From positions 395,823 to 459,822 of the forward strand of contig NZ_AEUD01000001.1 of NCBI RefSeq assembly GCF_000192435.1: 64,000 nucleotides of DNA, in the 5' to 3' direction. This document shows positions 8,552 through 17,730 of the stretch, piece by piece. The position numbers were made by a program, and so were the translations under genes. The stretch comes from Gordonia neofelifaecis NRRL B-59395. Its GTDB lineage: Bacteria; Actinomycetota; Actinomycetes; Mycobacteriales; Mycobacteriaceae. The notes beneath the pieces are model-generated. The model was given only the letters and a program-made list of their open reading frames with translations, searched no databases and was not told the DNA's origin. Each line of letters begins with the position of its first letter. Positions within the stretch are counted from its first letter, which is position 1.

Positions 8552-8558
8552 GCCGACA
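8541..8558. promoter_or_regulatory. probable ArsR operator
   Basis: TGTCGG-AACATG-CCGACA, perfect 6-bp arms with a 6-bp centre, sits at the 5' end of the ArsR-SRPBCC operon and overlaps one candidate start codon. Confidence 0.55.
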
Positions 8559-8809
8559 TGTCAAGAATCTCCGACGCTTTCCGGGGCGGGTATCGACTCC
8601 ATGAGTCGACTTACGATGAGTGCGCTCGACGGCGGTTCGTCAAGCCCGCGTGAACATGGCCACAGCCCCTGATTCGGGTGCGGAGAAAGTCCCGGTGACC
8701 GGGTAGTGTCCGTCTGTCTCGGTGGCCATCGGAGCGATCGCCACCCGCTTCTGCGGCCCTGCCCCGGGGTCGAGTGACGTGTGCGAAAAGGTGTGGTGAG
8801 AGAGCTCGA

Positions 8810-11800
8810 ATGACCGCTTCGGTGACTGATCGTGCGACAGGATTCGAGACCGAGCTTCGGAACTCCTTCACCCCGAACGGGCTGCTGCTGGAGGTGAACC
8901 CGCACCCGCGCCAGTATCACTGCGCGCGGGAGCAGATCGGTGCCCTCATGGGCGAGATCCCGGCCGGCGCGTACATCGCTCTGCTCATGCGATTCCCGGC
9001 CCTCACCATCACCGGACTCGTCGGCCACGCGGCGCTGCAGACCGATCCGCGCGCCGACTTCTGGACCGGATTCTGGGACGCCGTCGGTCGTGACCGCGAT
9101 CAGGGTTTCGAGACCGTCGTCGGCCAGTTGCTCGGCGACATGCTCCGCGAGTGCGGGTTGCGCGACGCGGAAGCACTCCGCGAGAAGTCCGTCGCCCCGC
9201 TCCTGCGACTGCATGCGGGTCCGAGCGTCGCATCGGTCGAGTCGCTGGTCGGCGTCATCGAGGAGCACATCGCACAGGGCCACGAGCCGACCGGAACCGC
9301 GGTCCTGGAACGGATCACCGAACGCGGCTACGAGCATCGGCGCAAGGCGCTGCCCGCCGACTACCGCATGCTGCTGGCGCACGCGCCGGCGGTCGCCACC
9401 GGCCTGATCAGCCGGATCGTCGAACTGCTCGTCGGGACGGTCGCCCACCCGGACACGTGGACTCTCGATGCCCTCACGCCGGCGACCGCGGACCTGCCGC
9501 AGACGATTCTGCAGGCGGTGGTGGGACGACTGCGGCGCGAGCCGTTCCTCGACGACGACGACGCAGCGCGAACCCTGTGCGTCACCCGCTATCCGGAACT
9601 GCGTTTCGACGAGACCGACGGCGAGATCCGGATCGTGGTCCCGGCGAGCGACGAGGCCACCTCCTGGCGCGTCTGGACCGGCGACGCACCCGAGCAGTCG
9701 ACGGTGCCCGCCGGCGAGGCGATGGCCCTGCCGATCGGCGTCGCCGTCCGCGAGAGCATGCTGATCAATCTCGACACCGGTGTCCGGCGCACCGTTCCGG
9801 TGTTCGATCCCGTCGACCCGATCGTCGTCTTCGGGGCCGACGGACGCACCGTCTCGCGGTTCGAGAGCCTGCCCGCGGGTGAGGTACTGGCCTTGGTGCC
9901 GCGCGACGCCGATCTGGTGTCGGGCACGCGCAGGAAGATCACGGTCACCGATAAGCGGACCGCGCCGTGGGACGGCTGGGAACTGCGCACCCTCGACCTC
10001 GCCGGACACGCGGAGCTGACCGTGAAACGCGACGGCCGCGCCGGTCGCACCCGTCGAATCCTGCCGGTGGAGTCGCCGAACTACGCTCTGCCGCAATCGA
10101 TCACCGGCGTGACCACCCGGTCCGGAGACCCGGTGTACGGAGAGCGGCCGCTGGTGGACCTCCCCGCTCACGAGGGCGAGGACACGAAGGAGTGGCGCGT
10201 ACGCGTGCGCCGGGCCGGTGAGCTCGACTGGCTGGTCGACTACCCGTGGGCCTCAGCCGACTACGTCAGTTCCGCCGATCCCTTCGACGGCCTGGACGAG
10301 CCGCTCGTCGGTCGATTCGAGATCGCGGCGAGCGACTCCTATGGTCTGGACCTGCGCTTGACGGCGGTCATCGCCGAAGGATTGGACGCGGCGCACGATC
10401 CCGCGCTCCGCCTGCCGGAATCGGCCGGATTGGCAGAGTCCGTCACCGAACTGCTCGTGGAGTCGGACCTGAAGATCGACGAGGCCGAACTCGCGTTCGG
10501 GGCGTCGGACGTGGAACGCCGGAGCGTGGTGCGCAGTGACGAGGCCGAGCTGGAACTGGTGGTCCGACCACCGCATGCCGAGATCCGGTTCGAACACCCC
10601 GGGCACCCGGTGGGCTGGCAGACGACGCTCCCGACGATCAGTGTCGACGAGGCGGGTGCGGGACGGCTCACGGTCCGCGTGCCCGGTGCGCTGGACGTCT
10701 CGTTCGCGCTGCTCGACGGCGACGGCGACATCGTGCGCGAGTGGGAGGCCGAGGGTCGGGCCGGCACCGAGTTCACGATCGCGGCGAAGTCGGTCACGGA
10801 CGCGGCGAAGCGACTGCTGCGCGGCACGCTGGTCGCGCTGATCGAGGATGAACACAGCGACACCGAGGAGTCGGAGGTCGCGGCGGTCGTGCGATCGGCG
10901 GCGACGACCCCGATCGCCGACGAGATCGGCGGCGACGTCGACGACGTGCTGACCGCCGAATGGCTGCGGCTCGACACGGTGCAGGCGGAGGAAGTCGAGG
11001 CTCCGGCGCCGGAGAACGCCCCGATCGACGAGGTGGCGATCGCGCCGGCTGATGCACTCCTCACCGCCGACCCGACGGCGTCCCTGGTCGCGCTCGGCGA
11101 CAGTCCGGTGGCGCCGTCGCGCATCCCCGCACTGCTCATTCGCGCGGGGCTCGCGGAGAGCGTGTTCACCGTCCCCGAGGGGTATGTCGGCGCGCATCCG
11201 AATCCGTACGTGAGCTGTCTGCTCGCGACCACCGCGATCGTCGATCCGGCGAGTCCTCGTCGCGACGACCTGCAGGCGTACCTGACCACCCGCGGCGGCG
11301 ACGACCTGCTTCGGGTGATCGCCACCGGCCGGATGGAGGATCCGCGGACCGGCGTCTTCGACCGCAACGTCCTGGCCGTCGACGCGATGGGCCGCTCGCA
11401 GGTCGAGACGCTGTTCGAGCGATTCCGCATCGTGCCGGGTCCGCTGGTGGATCTCGACATGCGCACCGCGGCGACCATCGAGGCATTCCACCGGCGATCG
11501 GAGTGGATGACCGATCCGGTGAGCCTGGAGGCCCCGCGGTACGTCAACAAGACGCTCCGCGACGTGCGGCGGGCGTCGCCGGAACTGTACGACCTGATCG
11601 CGGCGCGCAACGAGGCGCTGGACGGCGTCGACACCATCAGCAATCCCTGGATGCTGCTGTCGATGCAGTCGCTGGCCTTCGCCGCCATCGGGCGGCTGCA
11701 GGCCTTCGGACGGCTGAAGCATCCGGTGCTGACCGACGAGGGTCGCGCGATGTGGGCCAAGCTGGCCGACTACTGCCCGGCGATGGTCGCAGCGGATCTG

Positions 11801-11863
11801 TTGATCGCCAATGCCGTCGTGGTTCGCGCCGACGCGCTCGACAAGGTCCGCGCCGCGAAATGA
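8810..11863 (+). CDS. large protein of unknown function (about 1017 residues)
   Basis: I do not recognise this family. The ATG at 8810 follows GAGAG; an upstream in-frame start at 8774 is less likely. The first 230 residues are mainly helical. Residues about 240-640 look like tandem beta-rich modules (repeated patterns such as IRIVVPASDEATSWRVWTG, VRVRRAGELDWLV). About 640-740 is acidic. The C-terminal 250 residues are helical again and include HPNPYVSCLLATTAIVDPAS and EAPRYVNKTLRDVRRASPELYDLI. No signal peptide, transmembrane segment, Walker motif or nuclease motif is evident. The gene stands 50 bp before the AfsR-like regulator in the same direction, and their regulation may be linked. Confidence 0.75.
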   Translation: MTASVTDRATGFETELRNSFTPNGLLLEVNPHPRQYHCAREQIGALMGEIPAGAYIALLMRFPALTITGLVGHAALQTDPRADFWTGFWDAVGRDRDQGFETVVGQLLGDMLRECGLRDAEALREKSVAPLLRLHAGPSVASVESLVGVIEEHIAQGHEPTGTAVLERITERGYEHRRKALPADYRMLLAHAPAVATGLISRIVELLVGTVAHPDTWTLDALTPATADLPQTILQAVVGRLRREPFLDDDDAARTLCVTRYPELRFDETDGEIRIVVPASDEATSWRVWTGDAPEQSTVPAGEAMALPIGVAVRESMLINLDTGVRRTVPVFDPVDPIVVFGADGRTVSRFESLPAGEVLALVPRDADLVSGTRRKITVTDKRTAPWDGWELRTLDLAGHAELTVKRDGRAGRTRRILPVESPNYALPQSITGVTTRSGDPVYGERPLVDLPAHEGEDTKEWRVRVRRAGELDWLVDYPWASADYVSSADPFDGLDEPLVGRFEIAASDSYGLDLRLTAVIAEGLDAAHDPALRLPESAGLAESVTELLVESDLKIDEAELAFGASDVERRSVVRSDEAELELVVRPPHAEIRFEHPGHPVGWQTTLPTISVDEAGAGRLTVRVPGALDVSFALLDGDGDIVREWEAEGRAGTEFTIAAKSVTDAAKRLLRGTLVALIEDEHSDTEESEVAAVVRSAATTPIADEIGGDVDDVLTAEWLRLDTVQAEEVEAPAPENAPIDEVAIAPADALLTADPTASLVALGDSPVAPSRIPALLIRAGLAESVFTVPEGYVGAHPNPYVSCLLATTAIVDPASPRRDDLQAYLTTRGGDDLLRVIATGRMEDPRTGVFDRNVLAVDAMGRSQVETLFERFRIVPGPLVDLDMRTAATIEAFHRRSEWMTDPVSLEAPRYVNKTLRDVRRASPELYDLIAARNEALDGVDTISNPWMLLSMQSLAFAAIGRLQAFGRLKHPVLTDEGRAMWAKLADYCPAMVAADLLIANAVVVRADALDKVRAAK

Positions 11864-11912
11864 CCTGCTGACTCGGGTGATTCGGTCGGTGCCGACTGGG
11901 TACGCTGACCGG

Positions 11913-14900
11913 GTGCCCGACGAAGACTCACCTGCGGACCGGGAGACCGTCATCGGTCTGCTCGGCCCGGTGACCGTCGACGGTCGCGAAGTGCCGGGAG
12001 TGCGGGCGAAGCGTTTGCTGGCGGCGCTCGCGCTGGCCGACGGGCGATCGTTGTCGGCGGCGCGACTGATCGACGACGTGTGGGGCGACGACCCGCCGAA
12101 GTCACCCAACGCGGCCCTTCACACGCAGGTGTCCAGGCTGCGGGGCCTGCTGCCCGGCGCGGCGCTCCACGGCGCCGACGGTCACTACCGGTTGAGCGGA
12201 ACGGTGACCGACCTGGAGACGGCACGACGACTGCTCGGCGAAGGCGAGGTGTCTGCAGCGCGCGGACTCTGGCGCGGAGTGCCGGGCGATGACCTTGGCG
12301 GTGCAGACCTCGGGCGGGAGTTGGCCGATCGGGCGGCGGCGTTGCAGGCACGAATCGACGAGGCCGCGGCGAACGTCGCGGTCGAGTCCGGCGACTTCGT
12401 CGTCGCCGAAGAGATCGGCCGCCGCAGGCTCGCCGCGGATCCGCTCGACGAGCCCGCCGGTCTGCTCCTGATGCGGGCGCTGGCCGGTCAGGGGCGCCGG
12501 GGTGAGGCGCTGGCGGTCTTCGCGCGGTTGCGTCGGGTGTTGTCGGCCGAACTCGGGGCGGAGCCCGGTGCCGAGACGATCGCGCTCAACACCGAACTCC
12601 TGAGCAGGGACACCTCCCCGCCGTCGACGCGTCGACCGCCGACACCGGTCTCGGGCCTGCGCGATCCCGGCAACGAGCTCATCGGCCGAGCGGCCGATCT
12701 CGCCGCGATCGTCGCCGCTGTCGGCGACCACCGGGTGGTAACCGTGCAGGGGCCCGGCGGCGTGGGCAAGACTCGGATGGCGAACGCGGTCGGGCGGGCG
12801 CTGGCCGACGCCGGCAGTGCCGTGTACTTCGTGCCGCTGGCCGCCGTCCGCAGCGGTGACGACCTCGTCGTGGCAGTCGCGGCGGCCCTGGGCGTCGGCG
12901 AGTCGGAGCTCACCAGTACCGGACGTCCACGGGTGACGTCGGGGCGTCTCGCCGACCGGCTCGCGGACGCGTTGCGTGGCCGTGAGACGGTGCTGATCCT
13001 GGACAACTGCGAGCAGGTGATCGACGCCTGCGCAGCCCTGGTGGATTCGCTGGTCGCCGCGGAGTCGGGGCTGGCCGTGCTGACCACGAGTCGGTCGCCG
13101 CTGCTGATCCCGGCCGAGCAGGTCTACCGACTGCCGGTCCTCGGCGTGACCGGAGATCAGTCTGCGGCCGTCGAACTGTTCATGCAGCGCGCGCGGGCGG
13201 TCCGACCCGATGCCGACCTTGCGCCGACCGCGGTCCGCGAGCTGTGCGAGCGCCTCGACGGACTGCCGCTCGCGATCGAGCTGGCCGCCGCCTGTGTTCG
13301 AACCATGAGCGTCGACGACATCGGCGCCCGAATCGCCGAACGGTTCGAGCTGCTGCGGTCGTCGGATCGGACGGCGCCGGATCGGCATCGAACCCTGTAC
13401 GCGGTGATCGACTGGAGCTGGGAGCTGCTCGACGCGCGCGCTCGCTCCGCCCTCGCACGGCTGTGTCTGTTCCCCGGGGGCTTCTCATCGGAGGCCGCTG
13501 CGCACGTCGTCGGTCTCACCGGTTTCCCGCTCGATGATGTGCTCGGGGCGCTGGCCGACCAGTCACTGGTGCAGGTGGAGGACTCGGGCGGCCGCGTCCG
13601 CTACCGGATGCTCGAGATGGTCCGGGAGTTCGGTGAGCAGCGGTTGGCCGACTCCGCGCAGACCGAATCGGTGGTCGCCGCGATGCAGGAGTGGGCTCGC
13701 GACTTGTGCCTGCAGGTGCGGCGACGCTATGACACCGAAGCCGACCGCACCCTCGTGGTCGACGTGGAACGTGAGGCCGAGAACCTGGGGTGGGTGCTGC
13801 GCCGGTCGGTGGATCAGGGGCCGACGGCGTGGCCGACGATCATCGCCGTCTTCCCGGTCCTGAGTGCGTTCTGGTCCAGCCGCGGTCTGCATCCCGAAGT
13901 CCAGTCATGGGGCGACCGCGTCATCACCGCGCTGCCCGCTCCGCCCGCCGACCTCGGCGACACCGAACGGGAAGCCTGGCAGCTCTCACTCATCGCCGGG
14001 GCACTGCACTTCGTTCCCCGGAACGTGCCGCGATCGTCTGCGCGGGCGCGCATCGCGCTGCGGCGATTGCGGCGTCCGGACCGGACGTTCGCCGATCCTG
14101 CGGAGTTCTTATCGGCCCTGTTGCTCTGCCGCGACATGAACCAGGTCTACCGGCTGATCGTCCGGGGATCGCAGCGCGGACGACCGACGGAAGTCCGCGG
14201 CGTCGCCCTCGCATTGCGCCTGAACATGAAGGAGAACGGCGGCGATCTGGCCGGCGCCCTCCGAGTGAGTCGCCAGATCGCGGAACTGCCGTCCAGGCCC
14301 GACTCGTTCGTGTCGGCGATGGCCGACATGGGCACCGCGAGTCTCTACAGCCAGCAGGGCCGCTGGCGCGAGGGGCTGGCGCTGTACGAGGCCAGCCTCG
14401 CGCGATTCCGGGCGCTCGGCGCCGACGACGACGCGCTGCAGGTCGGCGGTTACATCGCCGCGGCACTGCTGCAGCTGGGCGACTTCGACGGGGCGCGCCG
14501 CCGGATCGATGCCATCCGGCGCGGCTGGCATCTCGGTGATCCGACGCCGCAGGGGGATCCGGAGGGGATCTCGGTGATGATGTTGGTCGATGCCGAATAC
14601 TGCAGGCTGACCGGTTCGGGTTCGGCGGACGCCTACACGCAGGCCGGTGACGTGCTGTTGGCCAGGCACCCGCTGGCCACTCGAGATCCGAGCTCGGTGA
14701 TGACGCTGACGACCGTCGCCGCTGCGCTGACGTTGCTTGGAGAGCACGACCTCGCCGGCCGGTACGTGCGGCCGGTGATCGACTCGGTGCGAACGGCGGC
14801 CGACGATCTGGGCTGGTTCGACCTGCCGCAGACCGGGAACCTGGCACTGGTCAGCGGCGTCCTGAGATGCGCGGCGGATCCAGGCGACGACGCCGCCGTC

Positions 14901-15098
14901 GGCCTGCTGGTCCTCGCCGACCGGCTGCACGCGCGGCACGACTACCCGGCCATGCATCAGCTCTTCCAGCAGCGGCGCGAGCTCGCGGGCGTCGATGAGA
15001 CCCGATGGCGCCGGGCACTGGCGCAATTCGGTGGGCTGGGCAGGCAGAAGGCCCTCGCCGAGACCTTGCGGATCTTCGGCGAGGGCCTGCCGGACTGA
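11913..15098 (+). CDS. AfsR/SARP-type STAND transcriptional regulator
   Basis: 1061 residues from the GTG at 11913. Order: OmpR-like winged helix (residues 10-95, ending QVSRLRGLLPGAALHGADGHYRLS), bacterial transcriptional activation domain (about 100-230), NB-ARC/STAND ATPase with Walker A GPGGVGKT at 280-287 and Walker B LILDNCE, winged-helix arm (AVIDWSWELLDARARSALARLCLFPGGF), then a long TPR-like C-terminus. This is the layout of antibiotic-pathway activators such as AfsR, which use the ATPase as a switch. No biosynthetic cluster is adjacent. TACGCT (11901-11906) ends 6 nt before the GTG, so the mRNA is probably leaderless. Confidence 0.88.
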   Translation: MPDEDSPADRETVIGLLGPVTVDGREVPGVRAKRLLAALALADGRSLSAARLIDDVWGDDPPKSPNAALHTQVSRLRGLLPGAALHGADGHYRLSGTVTDLETARRLLGEGEVSAARGLWRGVPGDDLGGADLGRELADRAAALQARIDEAAANVAVESGDFVVAEEIGRRRLAADPLDEPAGLLLMRALAGQGRRGEALAVFARLRRVLSAELGAEPGAETIALNTELLSRDTSPPSTRRPPTPVSGLRDPGNELIGRAADLAAIVAAVGDHRVVTVQGPGGVGKTRMANAVGRALADAGSAVYFVPLAAVRSGDDLVVAVAAALGVGESELTSTGRPRVTSGRLADRLADALRGRETVLILDNCEQVIDACAALVDSLVAAESGLAVLTTSRSPLLIPAEQVYRLPVLGVTGDQSAAVELFMQRARAVRPDADLAPTAVRELCERLDGLPLAIELAAACVRTMSVDDIGARIAERFELLRSSDRTAPDRHRTLYAVIDWSWELLDARARSALARLCLFPGGFSSEAAAHVVGLTGFPLDDVLGALADQSLVQVEDSGGRVRYRMLEMVREFGEQRLADSAQTESVVAAMQEWARDLCLQVRRRYDTEADRTLVVDVEREAENLGWVLRRSVDQGPTAWPTIIAVFPVLSAFWSSRGLHPEVQSWGDRVITALPAPPADLGDTEREAWQLSLIAGALHFVPRNVPRSSARARIALRRLRRPDRTFADPAEFLSALLLCRDMNQVYRLIVRGSQRGRPTEVRGVALALRLNMKENGGDLAGALRVSRQIAELPSRPDSFVSAMADMGTASLYSQQGRWREGLALYEASLARFRALGADDDALQVGGYIAAALLQLGDFDGARRRIDAIRRGWHLGDPTPQGDPEGISVMMLVDAEYCRLTGSGSADAYTQAGDVLLARHPLATRDPSSVMTLTTVAAALTLLGEHDLAGRYVRPVIDSVRTAADDLGWFDLPQTGNLALVSGVLRCAADPGDDAAVGLLVLADRLHARHDYPAMHQLFQQRRELAGVDETRWRRALAQFGGLGRQKALAETLRIFGEGLPD

Positions 15099-15127
15099 GC
15101 GCGGCGGCCGCGGCGTGCTGTGTCGGG

Positions 15128-15967
15128 TCAGCGTGCGTTGCGCACGTAGGCGCGGACGGCGAGCGGCGCGAACACCGCGGTGATGACCGCGGCGCCGACC
15201 AGACTCCACAGGACATGCGTGCCGACGTGCCCGTCGTTGCACATCTCGCGGACGGCGGTCACCAGATGGCTGATCGGGTTGACATTGACGAAGCTCTGCA
15301 ACCAGCCGGGCATCGTCTCGACCGGGACGAACGCGTTGGACATGAAGGTCAGCGGAAACATGATCAGCATCGAGACGCCCTGTACCGCTGACGCCTTCTT
15401 CACCAGGCAGCCCATCAAGGCGAAGATCCAGGAGACGGCGAAGCTGCACACCAGCACCAGCAGGGTCGAGCCGAGGACGCCGACGGGGTCCGGCCGCCAT
15501 CCCATCGCGATGCCGACGGTGAAGGTGATGACAGTCGCGATCAGGTATCGGACGACGTCGGCGAGCAGAGCCCCGGCAAGCGGACTGATACGGGCGATCG
15601 GCAGCGAGCGGAATCGGTCGAAGACGCCCTTGTTCATGTCCTCGCGCAGCTGAGTGCCGGTCACGATCGATGTCACGATCACCGTCTGCACCAGGATGCC
15701 GGGGATGATGACCGGCAGGTAGCTCTGCGTGTCGCCGCTGACCGCGCCACCGAAGATGTAGGTGAACATCAGAGTGAAGACGATCGGCTGCAGCACGACG
15801 TCGAAGAACTGCTCGGGGTTGCGCATCATCTTGATGACGCTGCGGCGAGCGAGCGCGAACGATTGCCCGACGGTCTCCGCCAGGCTGATGGTGTGCTTGG
15901 CCTTGGTGCGAACCTGCTCGATGCTGATCGCTTCGCGGGTGGCGAGGGGAGTGAGGGTGGTGGTCAT
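15128..15967 (-). CDS. ABC-2 type exporter permease (DrrB-like)
   Basis: 279 residues from the ATG at 15967, which overlaps the ATPase stop in an ATGA. Six hydrophobic segments are visible after an N-terminal cytoplasmic stretch (SFALARRSVIKMMRNPEQFFDVVLQPIVFTLMFTYIFGGAV). The GILVQTVIVTSIVTGTQLREDMNKGVFDRFRSLPI segment is the ABC-2 signature region, with the coupling helix contacting the ATPase. Together with the upstream gene it forms a two-component drug or lipid exporter in the inner membrane. Substrate unknown. Confidence 0.88.
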   Translation of the reverse strand: MTTTLTPLATREAISIEQVRTKAKHTISLAETVGQSFALARRSVIKMMRNPEQFFDVVLQPIVFTLMFTYIFGGAVSGDTQSYLPVIIPGILVQTVIVTSIVTGTQLREDMNKGVFDRFRSLPIARISPLAGALLADVVRYLIATVITFTVGIAMGWRPDPVGVLGSTLLVLVCSFAVSWIFALMGCLVKKASAVQGVSMLIMFPLTFMSNAFVPVETMPGWLQSFVNVNPISHLVTAVREMCNDGHVGTHVLWSLVGAAVITAVFAPLAVRAYVRNAR

Positions 15968-17001
15968 CGGAGTGCCTCCTCGGTGGCGGCGTGGTCGGTC
16001 GTGGAGTCGCCGGACTCGGGGTGGCCGGTGATGGTGAGGAAGACCTCGTCGAGCGTCGGTTTGGACACGGTGATCTCCTCGACGTCGATCTGCTCGTCGC
16101 GCAACGCGATCAGGACGTCCGGCACCCGCTCGGGGTGATGCAGGGCGATGGTGACGCGGCCGGCCTCCGGGCTCAGGACCGCGGTGTCGCCGAGAGTCGA
16201 TTCGGCGATCCGTGCCACGTCTGAGGCATGCTCTCGGTTCGCGGGCGTCAGCATCAGGGTGCTCGACCCGATCGAGCGCTTGAGTTCGTCTGCGGTCCCG
16301 TCGGCGATGACGAGGCCGCGGTCGATGACGGCGATCCGGTCGGCGAGCTGATCGGCCTCGTCGAGGTACTGCGTCGTGAGCAGAACGGTCGAGCCCTGTG
16401 CCACCAGCTTGCGGATGGTCTCCCACATCTGGGCGCGCGTGCGCGGGTCGAGTCCGGTGGTCGGCTCGTCGAGGAACAGCAGCGGCGGGGTGTCGATCAG
16501 CGACGCCGCGAGGTCGAGCCGGCGTCGCATACCTCCGGAGAACTCGTTGAGCGGTCGGTTCGCCGCCTCCTCGAGAGCGAAGTCGGCGAGCAGCTCCTCT
16601 GTTCGGCTGCGGGCCCGGCTCTTGGACTTTCCGAGCAGCCGCGCGAACAGTGTGAGGTTCTCCGCCGCGGTCAGATCCTCGTCGACCGACGCGTACTGAC
16701 CGGTGACGCCGATCAGGGAGCGGACGGCGACCGGATCCTCGACGACGTCGTAGCCGAACACGCGGCCGTAGCCGGCGTCGGGCTTGAGCAGAGTGGCGAG
16801 CATGCTGACGGTGGTGGTCTTCCCAGCACCGTTCGGGCCGAGGACGCCGTACACCGTGCCCGCGGGCACCTCGAGATCGACGCCGTTGACGGCCCGGGTG
16901 TCACCGAAGTGTTTGACGAGCCCGCGAGCTTCGATGGCCAGCCCGGACTCGTGTCCGGTCGTTGTGCTCGACCGGGGGAGCGTGGAGGTTTGTGTGTTCA
17001 T
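15964..17001 (-). CDS. ABC transporter ATPase (DrrA-like, daunorubicin-resistance family)
   Basis: 345 residues from the ATG at 17001. Walker A GPNGAGKTTT, the signature LNEFSGGMRRRLDLA and Walker B LLFLDEPTTGLDPRTR are complete. The C-terminal extension (VDVEEITVSKPTLDEVFLTITGH) is the DrrA-type regulatory domain. The gene partners the permease it overlaps. It probably drives export of a hydrophobic compound. The nearby AfsR-like regulator converges on this operon, but a regulatory link is only a guess. Confidence 0.9.
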   Translation of the reverse strand: MNTQTSTLPRSSTTTGHESGLAIEARGLVKHFGDTRAVNGVDLEVPAGTVYGVLGPNGAGKTTTVSMLATLLKPDAGYGRVFGYDVVEDPVAVRSLIGVTGQYASVDEDLTAAENLTLFARLLGKSKSRARSRTEELLADFALEEAANRPLNEFSGGMRRRLDLAASLIDTPPLLFLDEPTTGLDPRTRAQMWETIRKLVAQGSTVLLTTQYLDEADQLADRIAVIDRGLVIADGTADELKRSIGSSTLMLTPANREHASDVARIAESTLGDTAVLSPEAGRVTIALHHPERVPDVLIALRDEQIDVEEITVSKPTLDEVFLTITGHPESGDSTTDHAATEEALR

Positions 17002-17067
17002 GGCGACCACGATGCTGCGGCCCGCTTGCACCGCGCTGTCGTCGGCTTACATCGGCGTCGCGTCCGA

Positions 17068-17544
17068 TCACGCGGCCTCGGCGACCGGCACGCCGAGCAG
17101 TGGCTGCACCTGGGTCGGGATCGAGTAGCCGGGCTGCCACGGATAGCGGCCGTCGTCGTCCGGCCAGACCAACTGAACGGCATCGAACTGCCGGCCGTAG
17201 ACGATCCGGGTGAGCCGCATCGGCTCACTGTCGATGACATCGACGGCGCGGAATCTGACCGGCCGGCGCAGGCGGGCCGGCACGTCCGACCCCGGGCCGA
17301 ACGAACGGTCCGCGATGACCGACCGCGCGGCGTGTTCCAACAGCACACCTGCTAGATCCGGCGGCAGACCGGTCATCACCAACTCGGGTCTGCCGTGCTC
17401 GGTGAGACCGGTCGTGTAGGTCATCGGCGACCGCGCGGCGTCGCCGAGCACTCCCGTGATCGCCCACCGGCCGTCGGCGATGAGCGCGAGAGCATCGTCG
17501 ACCAAGTGATCGGGCCCGCTGCACCGGGGATCGAATTCACACAT
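17068..17544 (-). CDS. DUF4262-like protein
   Basis: 158 residues from the ATG at 17544, with GGAGGA upstream. It shows ALIADGRWAITGVLGDAARSPMTYTTGLTEHGRPELVMTGLP, the pattern of DUF4262 proteins (a short beta-rich domain of unknown function, common in actinobacteria). No catalytic motif is known. Stand-alone gene between the ABC exporter and the glutaminase. Confidence 0.65.
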   Translation of the reverse strand: MCEFDPRCSGPDHLVDDALALIADGRWAITGVLGDAARSPMTYTTGLTEHGRPELVMTGLPPDLAGVLLEHAARSVIADRSFGPGSDVPARLRRPVRFRAVDVIDSEPMRLTRIVYGRQFDAVQLVWPDDDGRYPWQPGYSIPTQVQPLLGVPVAEAA

Positions 17545-17730
17545 GACTCCTCCTTGACGATCGTGGACGTTGACGATCGCGGACCCTTGCTCACCACGGA
17601 CGCTGATGACGGTGGACCGTCGATCGATCACATGTTCGATTTTCTGTCACTGTAGGCGACTGGTCGGACAATTTCGGCCGCGGCGATACGGTGAGTCGTC
17701 GAGTTGTTCCGGTCGAGGAGGAGATGGCCC

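Noticed and set aside
10253-12109. A 618-residue antisense frame over the unknown 1017-residue gene
   Set aside because: Shadow composition, no start signal; the plus-strand frame is longer, ribosome-binding-site preceded and less biased.
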